Counted from the stretch's first letter, positions 1 to 9,136 are shown. The stretch: 64,000 bases of DNA from Desulfosediminicola ganghwensis (GCF_005116675.2 NZ_CP050699.1:4831001-4895000), one strand, 5' to 3'. The notes: a model not told the origin generated them from the sequence alone. Made by a program: numbers and translations.

Positions 1-1035
1 TTTCTGCCTTCGATCTGTTACACCTTCGTTGAACCCCAGGCTATCAATTACCCTTGGAAAGGTATTAGGTATTTTCCCCATGACATTGCCGTTTTTATCA
101 GGAAATATCAATTCTCCTTTTTTCCCTCTCCTCATCTCGATAAAAACCTCCCGAACTGCAGGAACAATTTGTACGGTTCGAGCCTCTCCATTTTTGGGTT
201 TAGCAATGTATATTGTTTCATTTTCAATGCTAATATCTTGCCACCTGAGAGCAGCTATCTCACCGAACCTCATACCAGTATTTAATGAAATTAAGGCGAT
301 CCGGTATACATGGATTGATCTAGCTTTCAGAGCAACTAGCAACTGATTCGCCTGGATAGGCGAATAATAGGCTTCCCTTGCATTACTGATTTTCTGGCCT
401 TCCAAAAAAAATTCTGTTGGGGATGACCCAAAGTATAACTCGTGTCTCCTTGCGTAAGTATAGACAGGACGAACTATCTCTTTAATTGTTTTTATCGTCT
501 TCTCTGCCCGCCCCTCCTGCCTCATCCGTTTCTCAATCCGCTGCAGGTCCAGCAATTTGATTTCGTCCAAGCGTTTCGAGCCAAGATCACCTTTCAACCA
601 TCTGTTATAAAACAGAATAGTATTTCTTTTATACTCATTATCTGGCTTATAAAAGAGACTTTCATCGAAGACACGACTAAACACAATTCGATTCAACCTC
701 TCTTCCTCTGCCTTTGCTTTCCGCTCAGCCTCAGACTCCTCTGTCAATCTTCTTTCCCGCTGAATCAAATACTCTTTGTAAGAGCAGGGAGCCTGCCTCA
801 GCTTTCTGTTTGTCTTAAAAGTTTGGGCCAAGTGCTCGATCTCACTTTTTCCACCTTTGAAATCTGACTCCCACCCAAAATAATCTGTAACGGTTTTTTT
901 GGTCATTGGGTGTTTGAACACAAGCCTGTAATATCTTTTAAGTCGACGACTTCTACTGGCTCCAATCTTCTCAGTATCATGTTCGTAATAAGAGAGACCG
1001 AGTTTACTGCTATTGTCTTTGATCCACTTGGGCAT
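1..1035 (-). CDS. Tyrosine site-specific recombinase (integrase), C-terminus beyond the window edge
   Basis: The minus strand is open from an ATG at 1035 to the window edge: 345 codons with no stop, so the gene is incomplete here. The N-terminal third is basic and carries a charged helical stretch (about residues 95-115). The catalytic half begins near residue 240 and shows LNTGMRFGEIAALRW, with the first catalytic arginine at about residue 256, followed by a beta-hairpin lysine in AKPKNGEARTV. The second catalytic box (HxxR) and the nucleophilic tyrosine would lie off the left edge. AAGGTG lies 6 bases before the ATG. Integrases of this kind catalyse integration and excision of phages and genomic islands, often at tRNA 3' ends, which fits the tRNA-Arg fragment 150 bp behind its start. 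It is transcribed away from that site. The family call is firm; the element type (prophage or island) cannot be told. Confidence 0.9.
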   Translation of the reverse strand, partial: MPKWIKDNSSKLGLSYYEHDTEKIGASRSRRLKRYYRLVFKHPMTKKTVTDYFGWESDFKGGKSEIEHLAQTFKTNRKLRQAPCSYKEYLIQRERRLTEESEAERKAKAEEERLNRIVFSRVFDESLFYKPDNEYKRNTILFYNRWLKGDLGSKRLDEIKLLDLQRIEKRMRQEGRAEKTIKTIKEIVRPVYTYARRHELYFGSSPTEFFLEGQKISNAREAYYSPIQANQLLVALKARSIHVYRIALISLNTGMRFGEIAALRWQDISIENETIYIAKPKNGEARTVQIVPAVREVFIEMRRGKKGELIFPDKNGNVMGKIPNTFPRVIDSLGFNEGVTDRRQK

Positions 1036-1067
1036 AGGAAATCACCTTGGCACATCTTCCGTCTTAC

Positions 1068-1089
1068 TTTAACAACCATTTAACAACCA
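1068..1089. repeat. Tandem 11-bp direct repeat upstream of the integrase
   Basis: TTTAACAACCA occurs twice head to tail, immediately upstream of the integrase start and inside the attachment region. Tyrosine integrases often use short direct repeats next to the core site as arm-type binding sites, so that is a reasonable guess; it could also be an excisionase or repressor site. Confidence 0.5.
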
Positions 1090-1165
1090 AATTCGGTATT
1101 AAGACGTACTCCAAGTGACAGAAAACATCAACCAACTACATGCTATTACATAATAAAAGACATTT

Positions 1166-1185
1166 AGGGACTCTGAGGGACTCTC
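1166..1185. repeat. Tandem 10-bp direct repeat beside the attachment core
   Basis: AGGGACTCTG is followed directly by AGGGACTCTC, two copies identical over nine bases, ending just before the tRNA-derived block. The position between the integrase gene and the core suggests arm-type integrase binding sites. The role is inferred from position only. Confidence 0.45.
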
Positions 1186-1188
1186 ATC

Positions 1189-1241
1189 GCACTAGGCTTC
1201 GAACCTGGGTGTCAGGGGTTCGAATCCCTTCGGGTGTACCA
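1189..1241 (+). other. tRNA-Arg(TCG) 3' fragment: attachment site (att) at the element boundary
   Basis: This block reads as the 3' part of a tRNA: an anticodon stem-loop CTAGG-CTTCGAA-CCTGG giving anticodon TCG (arginine), a 5-base variable loop, a T arm AGGGG-TTCGAAT-CCCTT, an acceptor 3' strand CGGGTGT, the discriminator A and an encoded CCA. No D arm or matching 5' acceptor strand (ACACCCG) precedes it; instead there are direct repeats and the integrase gene. It is therefore the displaced 3' end left when an element integrated into a tRNA-Arg gene. The intact gene, with its 3' end rebuilt by the element, should lie at the other end, left of the window. The exact crossover cannot be set without that copy. 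Confidence 0.8.
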
Positions 1242-1249
1242 TATATATC

Positions 1250-1286
1250 AAGGACTTAGCATCAACGTGCTAAGTCCTTTTTTGTT
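1250..1286 (+). terminator. Rho-independent terminator of the former tRNA-Arg gene
   Basis: A perfect 12-bp stem (AAGGACTTAGCA with its complement) closes a 6-base loop and is followed by a run of T. It sits 8 bases after the tRNA CCA, so it is probably the original tRNA terminator, which was left on the chromosome side when the element integrated. Confidence 0.85.
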
Positions 1287-1397
1287 TTGTGGGTGATCAG
1301 GATCACTACAGAGCCGCTACTTCGCACTCGCACTCTCCCTCGCTCTCTTCCTTGCCCTACTTTACCACTCATCTCCTCCCTTCAGCTGATTCCAGGT

Positions 1398-1426
1398 TTG
1401 TTGTTTCTGATTTTTCGCCATATAAT
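1398..1426 (+). promoter_or_regulatory. Sigma-70-like promoter upstream of the 45-residue membrane protein
   Basis: TTGTTG and a perfect TATAAT are separated by exactly 17 bases. The predicted start of transcription is about 90 bases before the small reading frame at 1521, the only rightward frame nearby. Judged by sequence only. Confidence 0.5.
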
Positions 1427-1520
1427 TGACCTATTCTTTAATGCACGACTGGAGTCAGCGATGCACTCGGTTACGACCTTACCGAGCCACAACCATTTCA
1501 ACCAAAACCTGTAAAGCGCT

Positions 1521-1658
1521 ATGAGCAAAGAACTGCCATCCAACCAGGGTCACAAGAAAGACAGGTCACGCCTCTCAGGCTTTATAGGCTATGCAATTGT
1601 TGTTTTCGTAGCTCTTTTAGTCAGTCTCGTTGTCATATACCTGAGAAGCAGTGCCTGA
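1521..1658 (+). CDS. Small single-pass membrane protein, 45 residues
   Basis: This frame is short. It starts at ATG 1521 and encodes a hydrophilic, basic head of about 20 residues (MSKELPSNQGHKKDRSRLSG) followed by one strong hydrophobic helix (about residues 21-40) and a short RSSA tail. The basic head before the helix predicts an inside N-terminus. No clear ribosome binding site is visible, but a good promoter lies at 1398-1426. It stands alone between the element boundary and rarA. I do not recognise a family. The composition is typical of real small membrane proteins rather than of random frames, but the call stays tentative. Confidence 0.4.
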   Translation: MSKELPSNQGHKKDRSRLSGFIGYAIVVFVALLVSLVVIYLRSSA

Positions 1659-1998
1659 TTGCTGACAGGGAAAGAAACAGCTTCCCTTCTGATTTAATTT
1701 CCTGGGCTTCTCCGCCACCACTTCCCTGACCGTGTCATATCTTCCCTGCAACCTCTAACAGGCTGTTTATTTATCATACTTTCGTACTTGCTCCGGTCAA
1801 TACCCAGCCATTATACCTGGCCACACCATCTTTTGGCTAACGTACATATTATCCTGAGAGAGCCTTGTATGGACATACCAGGGCACATTGGTTATTTTGG
1901 CAGACAATGACAGTGAGCAGGTCATATTGAGCGAGAATATTTTAACGTGATTTCTCGCGTCATTTTTTGTGGAAACTCATTCAAAGCAAATTGCAACT
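1659..1998. other. Gene-free stretch before rarA
   Basis: About 340 bases without a convincing gene, RNA or repeat. It presumably holds the rarA promoter and leader. If the alternative GTG at 1969 were the rarA start, the stretch would end there. Confidence 0.5.
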
Positions 1999-3339
1999 AT
2001 GTCCAAACAGTTATCGTTTTTAGAATCATCCAGTGCACCAACTGACATCCCTCTTGCCGAACGCGCACGCCCCGGTAATCTGGATGATATTGTCGGACAT
2101 GAAAAACTGCTCTCGGCAGGTTCCCTGCTGGAGTCGATGATTCACTCCGATAACTACAGTTCTTTCGTGCTCTGGGGCCCTCCCGGTACCGGCAAGACCA
2201 CAATTGCCAGGCTGATCGAGCAGAATACCAGTCACGCCTTTTGTGCTTTGAGTGCAGTGCTCACCAAGATAGGTGAAGTGAAAATCCTCATGGAAGAAGC
2301 GAAGAACAGGCTCTACCGGGAAAACAAAAAGACGCTGGTCTTTGTTGACGAGATTCACCGCTTCAATAAATCCCAGCAGGATGCTTTCCTCCCCTATGTG
2401 GAATCAGGAGCTATAGTGCTTATCGGTGCCACCACCGAAAATCCATCATTTGAAGTGATCAGTGCTCTTCTCTCCCGCTGTCATGTTTTTGTATTGGAAC
2501 AACTCAGCGAGGAAAGCATTACTCGAATTCTCAAACGAGCTGTGGAGCAACTACCCAGAGATCTGAAAGCCGATGATGAGGCACTTCGGGTCCTGGCAGA
2601 AAAATCCGGAGGCGACGGCAGAAAAGCCCTGAACAACCTTGAACTGGTGTCGCGCGGGATGACTCGGGGTGAGACAATTACTGCGGAGCAGGTGCTGCAA
2701 TCGATCTCCCAGCGCTCACAATTCTACGACAAACAGGGCGAGGAGCATTACAACCTGATTTCCGCTTTCCAGAAATCCATCAGGGGCAGTGATCCACAGG
2801 CGGCACTTTACTGGCTGGCCAGAATGCTGGAATCGGGAGAAGACCCGATGTATATCACCCGGAGATTGGTACGCATCGCCACTGAAGATGTGGGGCTTGC
2901 CGACCCGCAGGCAATTGTGCAGGCTATGGCTATCAAAGATTCTGTGCATTTTCTGGGGATGCCCGAGGCGTCGACTGCTCTCACCCAGCTCACCATATAT
3001 CTGGCAACCGCACCCAAAAGTAACACCACTGAAGTGGCCTGGTTTGGAGCACGAGACGACGCCAGAGATACAGGGCATCTCAAGGTGCCGCTCCATATCT
3101 GTAACGCCCCAACCAAACTCATGAAAGATCTTGGCTATAACAAGGGGTACAAATATTCCCACGCCTATGATAACGGCTACAGCTACCAGAGATACTTCCC
3201 TGATAACATGGAAGAAAAGAGCTATTACTCCCCCTCACCCTATGGCTTTGAAAAAGAGATCCAGCGCAGACTCGACTGGTGGGAAAGCTTAAAGTCGCAG
3301 CAAATGGCGAAAAAAGCTGATGCCGCAGACGATCTTTAA
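1999..3339 (+). CDS. rarA: Replication-associated recombination protein A, AAA+ ATPase
   Basis: RarA (MgsA) is a clamp-loader-like AAA+ ATPase that acts at stalled replication forks together with single-strand binding protein and RecA. The 446-residue product shows Walker A GPPGTGKTT (about residue 58), Walker B VFVDEIHRF (about 114), sensor 1 IGATTENPSFEV, and sensor 2 in GGDGRKALNNLE, followed by the helical tetramerisation region typical of the family; length is normal. An upstream GTG at 1969 would add ten residues, but the ATG at 1999 puts the usual short N-terminus before PLAERARPG. Neither start has a good ribosome binding site. The stop overlaps the stop of the convergent kinase gene by four bases within an inverted repeat. 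Confidence 0.95.
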   Translation: MSKQLSFLESSSAPTDIPLAERARPGNLDDIVGHEKLLSAGSLLESMIHSDNYSSFVLWGPPGTGKTTIARLIEQNTSHAFCALSAVLTKIGEVKILMEEAKNRLYRENKKTLVFVDEIHRFNKSQQDAFLPYVESGAIVLIGATTENPSFEVISALLSRCHVFVLEQLSEESITRILKRAVEQLPRDLKADDEALRVLAEKSGGDGRKALNNLELVSRGMTRGETITAEQVLQSISQRSQFYDKQGEEHYNLISAFQKSIRGSDPQAALYWLARMLESGEDPMYITRRLVRIATEDVGLADPQAIVQAMAIKDSVHFLGMPEASTALTQLTIYLATAPKSNTTEVAWFGARDDARDTGHLKVPLHICNAPTKLMKDLGYNKGYKYSHAYDNGYSYQRYFPDNMEEKSYYSPSPYGFEKEIQRRLDWWESLKSQQMAKKADAADDL

Positions 3340-3350
3340 ATATCGTCTGC
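3325..3350. terminator. Inverted repeat spanning two convergent stop codons
   Basis: GCAGACGAT, an 8-base centre, and ATCGTCTGC form a perfect 9-bp stem. The centre holds the stop codons of rarA (rightward) and the sensor kinase (leftward). It lacks a T run on either strand, so it may be a weak bidirectional terminator or a 3'-end protecting hairpin. Confidence 0.45.
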
Positions 3351-6056
3351 CCGGAATCGTTGTATCTGCAGCTCCCGGTTCACACTTTGTACAATCTGGT
3401 GCATGGTGTACGGCTTTTTCACATACACACCGGCACCAAGCTCCATAGCCCGCTGAACATCCTTGTTTTCCGCGTAGCCACTGACGATTATAGCCTTCTG
3501 TTGAGGTTGAATTTCAAGAATCCGACGATAGGTCTCAAGCCCGTTCAAGCCCGGCGGCATCAACATATCAAGGATGATCAGATCGACACTCCGGCTCTTT
3601 AAGAATTCCACAGCCTCTTCGCCCGACTGGCACGTTTTTACATCATAACCAAAGCGTTCCAGCATTCTCTTCGCAATATCACGCTGGAGCTGTTCATCAT
3701 CAATTACCAGAATCCGCCCACCTGCTGCACCACCAGCTTCCGGAAACTCTTCGAATCTGTGGGGCACTGCCCCCTCGTCAGACGGCAGGTGAATTGTAAA
3801 GATTGTCCCCCGTTCCTTTTGGCTATCAACAGAAATGGAACCGCCGTGCTCGTTGACCATATTCCAGACTACGGTCAAACCGAGCCCGGTTCCCTGCATA
3901 CCAAGAACTTTTCTGGTATAGAACGGTTCAAAGACATTTTTGCTATCATCGTCTGAAATTGTCGGCCCATCATTTTCGACCCGCAGCACCGCCACGCTGT
4001 CTGAGATTTCATTGCCCTCGGCATCGATACTCCTGTGTACCCGTTCTGTGCAGGCTGAAATACGAACCTTGCCTGGCCCTTTGAGCCAGAAAATAGAATT
4101 TGCCAGAAGGTTTCTCATCATCTTCTCCATATGAGAAGGTGAGCCGAAGATTATGGTCGGTTCTTCATTAAAGGCTGTAACTACTTCAACCCCCGGCTTA
4201 TCTTCAATAAAATGCTGAAACCATTCTGACCGCAGTACATCGTTGATAAGAGTTTCAAGTTCTAAGGCACATTTCTCCCGGATGTCACCCTGGGTCAGGG
4301 CCGTCAGATCGCTCACGATTGCCGCAGCCCTTTGCCCTGACTTGAGAATCATCTCGATTGGTTGGCGGATCTCGCTCTGCTCCGGCAGGCTGGCAAGTAA
4401 CAGCTCGGGGTAACCAACGACGCCGGAGAGGATATTATTCAGGTCATGCGCCACACCACCTGCTGTCTGCCCAACTGCCGCCATTTTTTCACTCTGCAGC
4501 AACTGAATCTGGGCGGTTTTCAGCTCATTCAGGGCCTCGACCAACTGCCTGTTTTTCCACTCCAGGTCATCGACAACTTTGTTTTTGGCTACATTTACCG
4601 CTTCCGCCTTGAGATGGTCCCGCTCTGCCTTCTCCCGGCGCTTTCTCTCAGAAATGTCGAATATCCGTGCATCATAGGCCTGGACCTCACCATGTTCACT
4701 GCGCACCACATTGCCAGAGATAGAAACAGGAAAGATTGTACCGTCTTTTCGTCTGAACTCCACTTCGCAGTCGAGAAGCTGGCCACTCTTTTCTAATACG
4801 GAACAGACGTTAACCCAGTCGGCAGGGTCTCTGTACAGTTGCTCGCCCAGTTTGCCGACTTCTTCTATCATCTCCTGTATCGACTCATAACCTGCCATGG
4901 CTGCCATCGCAGGATTCATCTCGGTTATTCTGCCGGTCGGTGAAGTCCTGATGATTCCTTCAATGGCGGAAGTAAAAAGATGGCGATAACGAGACTCAGC
5001 GTTGGAAATTTCCTCAAAGGCGGTCACTCGATCAACGGCAACTGTAACCATCCGTGACAGGGTAGCGATAAAATCCTGATCGACCGTGGCAAAACCGTTG
5101 TAGTATCTTGTGGCAACGAAGGGCACTACCCGGTAATTGAACTCATCATCTGCTATCGGCAAAGTAAATATAATTTCGTGGTCTTCCGCCCCACCTTGCC
5201 GCCCTGCGCCCACTGAACCTGTAAAATTATATTCATAATCGACACGATCATTGTTCTGGCGCCTGACCGGCAACTGCGCTTCAATCAGCTCTGTCGCCAC
5301 ATCGATAATCTCTTCAGTATTTCTGGCGAGAGAGAATTTCTCAGCAGCGCTGTTCAGCACTTTGAGCTTCACCGTATAGGCTTCGATGGTGGAGATCATC
5401 ATATTGACATGCTCCATCATAGTTCCCAGCTGGTCAGGAGGCCCTGTCGCGCCGGTACGCACCGAGAAATCCCCCTCAACTATCTTACGTAGTACAGATG
5501 AAGTCTGCCTGATACGAGGTACCACCATACGATAGACTGCCCACACCTCAAGGGCCGAACTCAAAAGAAGTATAACAAGCGCCCATAGTGAGAACTGGTG
5601 GCATAACATTTTCTTTTCTGCATGCACCCTATCTCCGCTCACTTCTATGAAGAAGATTACCGGCTGGTCTCCAACAACGAAGTGATCAAGCAAAGCCAGA
5701 TTTTCCCCGTCATCTACAGAGATCACCTCAGAGGTTGGCAGCAAATCAATTCTGCTTACAATTTCCTTTGGAATAAAACCGGCAATGGTTTCGCCATCTT
5801 CATCGGCCAGGCCAGCAGCGATGACATGCTGTCCGACAAGGCCGGAAAGAAGTGCCATGTTCTCAAACACCGAGTTGTCGAGGTGCCTTTCCGAAATCAG
5901 TTTGCCAGGCATCTTAAGATGCAGGGACAACTCTTTGTCTATAGTGCGATTGAAATATCCGATAAAATAGATGCCACCGACAAACAGCAGCATCGCCTCG
6001 ATTGCCAGAATCGAGGCGCAAATTCGAAAAGGAATACTTTTGAAGATATGGTTCAT
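3336..6056 (-). CDS. Membrane hybrid sensor histidine kinase with C-terminal receiver
   Basis: A 906-residue two-component hybrid kinase. In order: a transmembrane helix near residues 10-33, an extracytoplasmic sensor of about 120 residues, a second helix near 155-180, a HAMP segment, a region rich in short acidic repeats without a named fold, a PAS domain (about 355-470, ending DISERKRREKAE), a dimerisation domain with phospho-acceptor His in GGVAHDLNNI, an ATPase domain with the G box GMQGTGLGLTVVWN, and a receiver starting RILVIDDEQ with phospho-acceptor in LIILDMLMPP and lysine in VKKPY. The lack of an output domain implies phosphotransfer to a separate partner or direct control by the receiver. 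A GTG at 6077 is an alternative start. It lies downstream of the D-lactate dehydrogenase gene on the same strand, but no regulatory link is shown. Confidence 0.9.
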   Translation of the reverse strand: MNHIFKSIPFRICASILAIEAMLLFVGGIYFIGYFNRTIDKELSLHLKMPGKLISERHLDNSVFENMALLSGLVGQHVIAAGLADEDGETIAGFIPKEIVSRIDLLPTSEVISVDDGENLALLDHFVVGDQPVIFFIEVSGDRVHAEKKMLCHQFSLWALVILLLSSALEVWAVYRMVVPRIRQTSSVLRKIVEGDFSVRTGATGPPDQLGTMMEHVNMMISTIEAYTVKLKVLNSAAEKFSLARNTEEIIDVATELIEAQLPVRRQNNDRVDYEYNFTGSVGAGRQGGAEDHEIIFTLPIADDEFNYRVVPFVATRYYNGFATVDQDFIATLSRMVTVAVDRVTAFEEISNAESRYRHLFTSAIEGIIRTSPTGRITEMNPAMAAMAGYESIQEMIEEVGKLGEQLYRDPADWVNVCSVLEKSGQLLDCEVEFRRKDGTIFPVSISGNVVRSEHGEVQAYDARIFDISERKRREKAERDHLKAEAVNVAKNKVVDDLEWKNRQLVEALNELKTAQIQLLQSEKMAAVGQTAGGVAHDLNNILSGVVGYPELLLASLPEQSEIRQPIEMILKSGQRAAAIVSDLTALTQGDIREKCALELETLINDVLRSEWFQHFIEDKPGVEVVTAFNEEPTIIFGSPSHMEKMMRNLLANSIFWLKGPGKVRISACTERVHRSIDAEGNEISDSVAVLRVENDGPTISDDDSKNVFEPFYTRKVLGMQGTGLGLTVVWNMVNEHGGSISVDSQKERGTIFTIHLPSDEGAVPHRFEEFPEAGGAAGGRILVIDDEQLQRDIAKRMLERFGYDVKTCQSGEEAVEFLKSRSVDLIILDMLMPPGLNGLETYRRILEIQPQQKAIIVSGYAENKDVQRAMELGAGVYVKKPYTMHQIVQSVNRELQIQRFRADDI

Positions 6057-6277
6057 GCACCAAACCCCGATTAACACCAGGCGTTGAGCGGCACTGCCGC
6101 CCCGCTTTTCACAAAACTCTTCACTCCATCAATTCAGGAGTTCAAAGTAACCGGAGTATGGTGCAACTTGCAAACAATAGTCGATCAATATTTTATAATT
6201 GTTAACAATAATATACACAAATTTAGAAACCAGAGTTCATTGACAACAAACTCGACCACTGCCAACGAACACTATGA

Positions 6278-9136
6278 TCAACGGCTGCACTGTTCGATAA
6301 GGTACATAATCGATCGATAGTGTATGCCCGAATGAAGCGACAAGCCTATCTCGCAGGTACGACTATTCGAATACCCTGCCACAGCGCCACCACCCTCCAC
6401 AGCAGGACGTAAATCTTTCAGCGCTGAAGCGTTAAGTTCCGGGAAAGTGAAACCTCTATCACCGGCGAATCCGCAACAGCCAACTTTTTCCGGCACCACC
6501 ACCTCAGATGCACACGCCTGTGCCACCGCCAGGAACTTTGGCGCCAAACCCATTTTCTCGGAGGAGCAGGTGGTATGAATAGTGACGGTTTCTTTCAGTG
6601 GTGTGATGTCCAGTTTCGGTAAAATAAAGTCATGTATAAATTCTACCGGTTCATAGAGCCGTAAGCGCTTATCCATAGCCTCCCGCATCCGGTAGATACA
6701 CGGACTGGTATCGCATAATATAGGTACCAACCCACCACCGCTTGCCTCGAGCAGGACTCGCTCAAGGTCAGCACTCTTTTCATCGGCCTGCCTGAAGGCA
6801 CCTTTACTCTGAAACGGCACTCCGCAACAGAGGCTGTCGGTCTCTTTCGGGTAGATCACTCCGTACCCCGCCCTCTTAAGCACCGTTTCAGTGATTTCCA
6901 TCAGTACCCGCTGCTCACCGTCACCACGGGATGGCCCCATGGTCCTCGAAATACAGCTTGGGAAGTAGACAACCTGACCACCGCCGTTGGCCTTGATAGG
7001 AGCATAGCCCCGTTTTTTGATACCTTTGGGCATTTCCGGAGTCCAGAGAGGAAGCCTGTTACCGCTGATTTTCCTGGCAGTAGTCGCAATTTTGTCCATT
7101 GCGTCGGTACCCAGCAGCTTATGCACCAGGTCTACGCCTTTCAGGCTCATACGGATCGCCCCCGTGAGAGCCGCAAAATTCCTGGCCGACAATTTAGCAA
7201 TATTCTCTTTATATGTGCCTGCAACCTCATCATTTCGCAGGGCCTTGGTCAACTCCCCGGTATTGATGCCCACCGGACAGGCACTTTGACATAAACCATC
7301 CGCCGCGCAGGTCGCATCTCCATAATATTTGTACGCATCCACCAGACTCTTTAACCTGTCCGGGTCTTCCTTGGTCACTTTGAGCCGGGAAATCTCCCGC
7401 TGAACAGTGATTCTCTGACGGGGACTGAGGGTAATATCCCGCGATGGGCACTGCGGTTCACAAAACCCGCACTCGATACACTTGTCGACCAGGGGATGAG
7501 TTGCTGCCAGTGGCTTGAGGTTTTCGAGATGCGCTTTCGGGTTGGCATTCAATATCACTCCAGGGTTCAACAATTCATTGGGATCAAAAAGTGCTTTAAT
7601 GCGTTTCATCAGCAGATATGCATCACGCCCCCATTCATATTCGACGAATGGGGCCATATTGCGACCAGTTCCATGCTCGGCTTTAAGAGAGCCGCCATAC
7701 TTTTCGACCACCATGGTACACACCTCCTGCATCAGCCCCTCATAGCGGTCGATTTCTTCCTGGCTGCCGAAATCCTGAGTGAAAACGAAATGGAGGTTAC
7801 CCTCCAGGGCATGGCCGAAAATAATACCATCGTAGTTGAACCGGGCCATTGCCTGCTGCAGTTCAACCGCAGCGTCTGCAAGATGAGAAATAGGGAAAGC
7901 GACATCTTCAATAATCACTGTGGTGCCCGTCTCCCGAACAGCACCAACCGCAGGGAACAGACCTTTCCGGATGTTCCAGTAGAGGGTGTACTCCTCTAGC
8001 TTATCGGTGAATTTCAGAGGCAGGACCAATGACGCCTCTGCAAGCGCGCCACTGATAGATTCGATATTCGCCGAAAGTGTCTCCTTCTCTGCTGCGCGGG
8101 TCTCAACCAAGAGCGCAGTGGTTCCTTCAGGGAGTTCTTTCAGATATTCCGGCATGCCTTCCTTGTCTTCTACGGACCTGAGAGCTGGCCGGTCCATCAG
8201 CTCCACCGCGGCAACAGGCTGCTGCCGTAACAGCTCTGTGGCCTGACACGCCTCCCTGATCGTCGGAAAAAATACCAGCGCACTCGCCTTGTTGGCATAT
8301 TCATCGACCGTCTGATAGGTAATTTCAGAGATAAAACCAAGAGTTCCTTCAGAGCCGATCATCAAGTGGGTGATTATATCGATTGGATCTGTAAAATCTA
8401 CCAGGGCGTTGAGGCTATAACCCGTGGTGTTCTTGATTTTGAACTTGTCGCGGATTCTTCCGGCCAGCACCTCGTTAGCCTTTACTTCCCGACTCAGCGC
8501 TTCAATGCCCTCAACCAGGTCCCCGCGCTTCTGAAGAAAATTACTCCGACTCGCTTCGTCTGCCGTATCGAGCAATGTTCCATCTTGAAAAATGATCCGC
8601 ATCCCGGCAACGGTCTTATAACTGTTCTGGGCAGTGCCGCAACACATGCCACTGGCGTTATTGGCTGCGATACCGCCGATCATGGCAGCATTTATCGAAG
8701 CTGGATCGGGGCCGATCTTTTTCTCAAATGGTGCCAGAATACTGTTTGCGTGTTTTCCTATTACACCTGGTTGTAAACGTATCCGCCCACCGTCATCGAG
8801 AACTTCTCTCTCTTGCCAGGCCGTTGTGGCCAATACCAGAACGGAGTCTGAAATAGCCTGACCAGACAGGCTGGTTCCCGCAGCTCTGAAGGTCACCGCA
8901 ACCTGACACGTCTCCGCGGCTCTCAACAGGTCCGCCACCTCCTGCTCATTGTCCACCCGAACTACAACTTGCGGAATAAGGCGGTAAAAGGAGGCATCTG
9001 TTCCGTAGGCGAGGGTACGAAGAGGATCAGTTATAATCCTTTCACTTGATATAATCTTCTGAATCAGTTGATTAAATCGACGATAATCACCGGTAAGATG
9101 ACCGGTGGCAGGGGGGACACTGGTACTGGCGTTCAT
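6278..9136 (-). CDS. FAD/4Fe-4S D-lactate dehydrogenase (Dld-II type)
   Basis: A 952-residue fusion of a glycolate-oxidase-type FAD subunit and an iron-sulfur subunit. The FAD-binding domain covers roughly residues 40-270 (GGIAANNASGMCCG, GSEGTLGFI), the FAD-oxidase C-terminal domain about 280-540 (HALEGNLHF, KAEHGTGRNMAPF). Two 4Fe-4S motifs follow, CIECGFCEPQC (about 552) and CAADGLCQSAC (about 609), then two cysteine-rich CCG domains (CCGVPF, CCGFAGDRG). This matches the Dld-II and YdiJ group, which oxidise D-lactate or D-2-hydroxyglutarate and pass electrons to the quinone pool. In a sulfate reducer D-lactate is the likelier substrate, but the sequence alone does not decide. GGAG stands 8 bases before the ATG. 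No lactate permease is adjacent. Confidence 0.9.
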   Translation of the reverse strand: MNASTSVPPATGHLTGDYRRFNQLIQKIISSERIITDPLRTLAYGTDASFYRLIPQVVVRVDNEQEVADLLRAAETCQVAVTFRAAGTSLSGQAISDSVLVLATTAWQEREVLDDGGRIRLQPGVIGKHANSILAPFEKKIGPDPASINAAMIGGIAANNASGMCCGTAQNSYKTVAGMRIIFQDGTLLDTADEASRSNFLQKRGDLVEGIEALSREVKANEVLAGRIRDKFKIKNTTGYSLNALVDFTDPIDIITHLMIGSEGTLGFISEITYQTVDEYANKASALVFFPTIREACQATELLRQQPVAAVELMDRPALRSVEDKEGMPEYLKELPEGTTALLVETRAAEKETLSANIESISGALAEASLVLPLKFTDKLEEYTLYWNIRKGLFPAVGAVRETGTTVIIEDVAFPISHLADAAVELQQAMARFNYDGIIFGHALEGNLHFVFTQDFGSQEEIDRYEGLMQEVCTMVVEKYGGSLKAEHGTGRNMAPFVEYEWGRDAYLLMKRIKALFDPNELLNPGVILNANPKAHLENLKPLAATHPLVDKCIECGFCEPQCPSRDITLSPRQRITVQREISRLKVTKEDPDRLKSLVDAYKYYGDATCAADGLCQSACPVGINTGELTKALRNDEVAGTYKENIAKLSARNFAALTGAIRMSLKGVDLVHKLLGTDAMDKIATTARKISGNRLPLWTPEMPKGIKKRGYAPIKANGGGQVVYFPSCISRTMGPSRGDGEQRVLMEITETVLKRAGYGVIYPKETDSLCCGVPFQSKGAFRQADEKSADLERVLLEASGGGLVPILCDTSPCIYRMREAMDKRLRLYEPVEFIHDFILPKLDITPLKETVTIHTTCSSEKMGLAPKFLAVAQACASEVVVPEKVGCCGFAGDRGFTFPELNASALKDLRPAVEGGGAVAGYSNSRTCEIGLSLHSGIHYRSIMYLIEQCSR

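Noticed and set aside
1287-1514. Rightward 75-codon frame after the tRNA fragment
   Set aside because: Arginine, leucine and proline-rich translation with no ribosome binding site; the promoter found inside it points to the following small gene.
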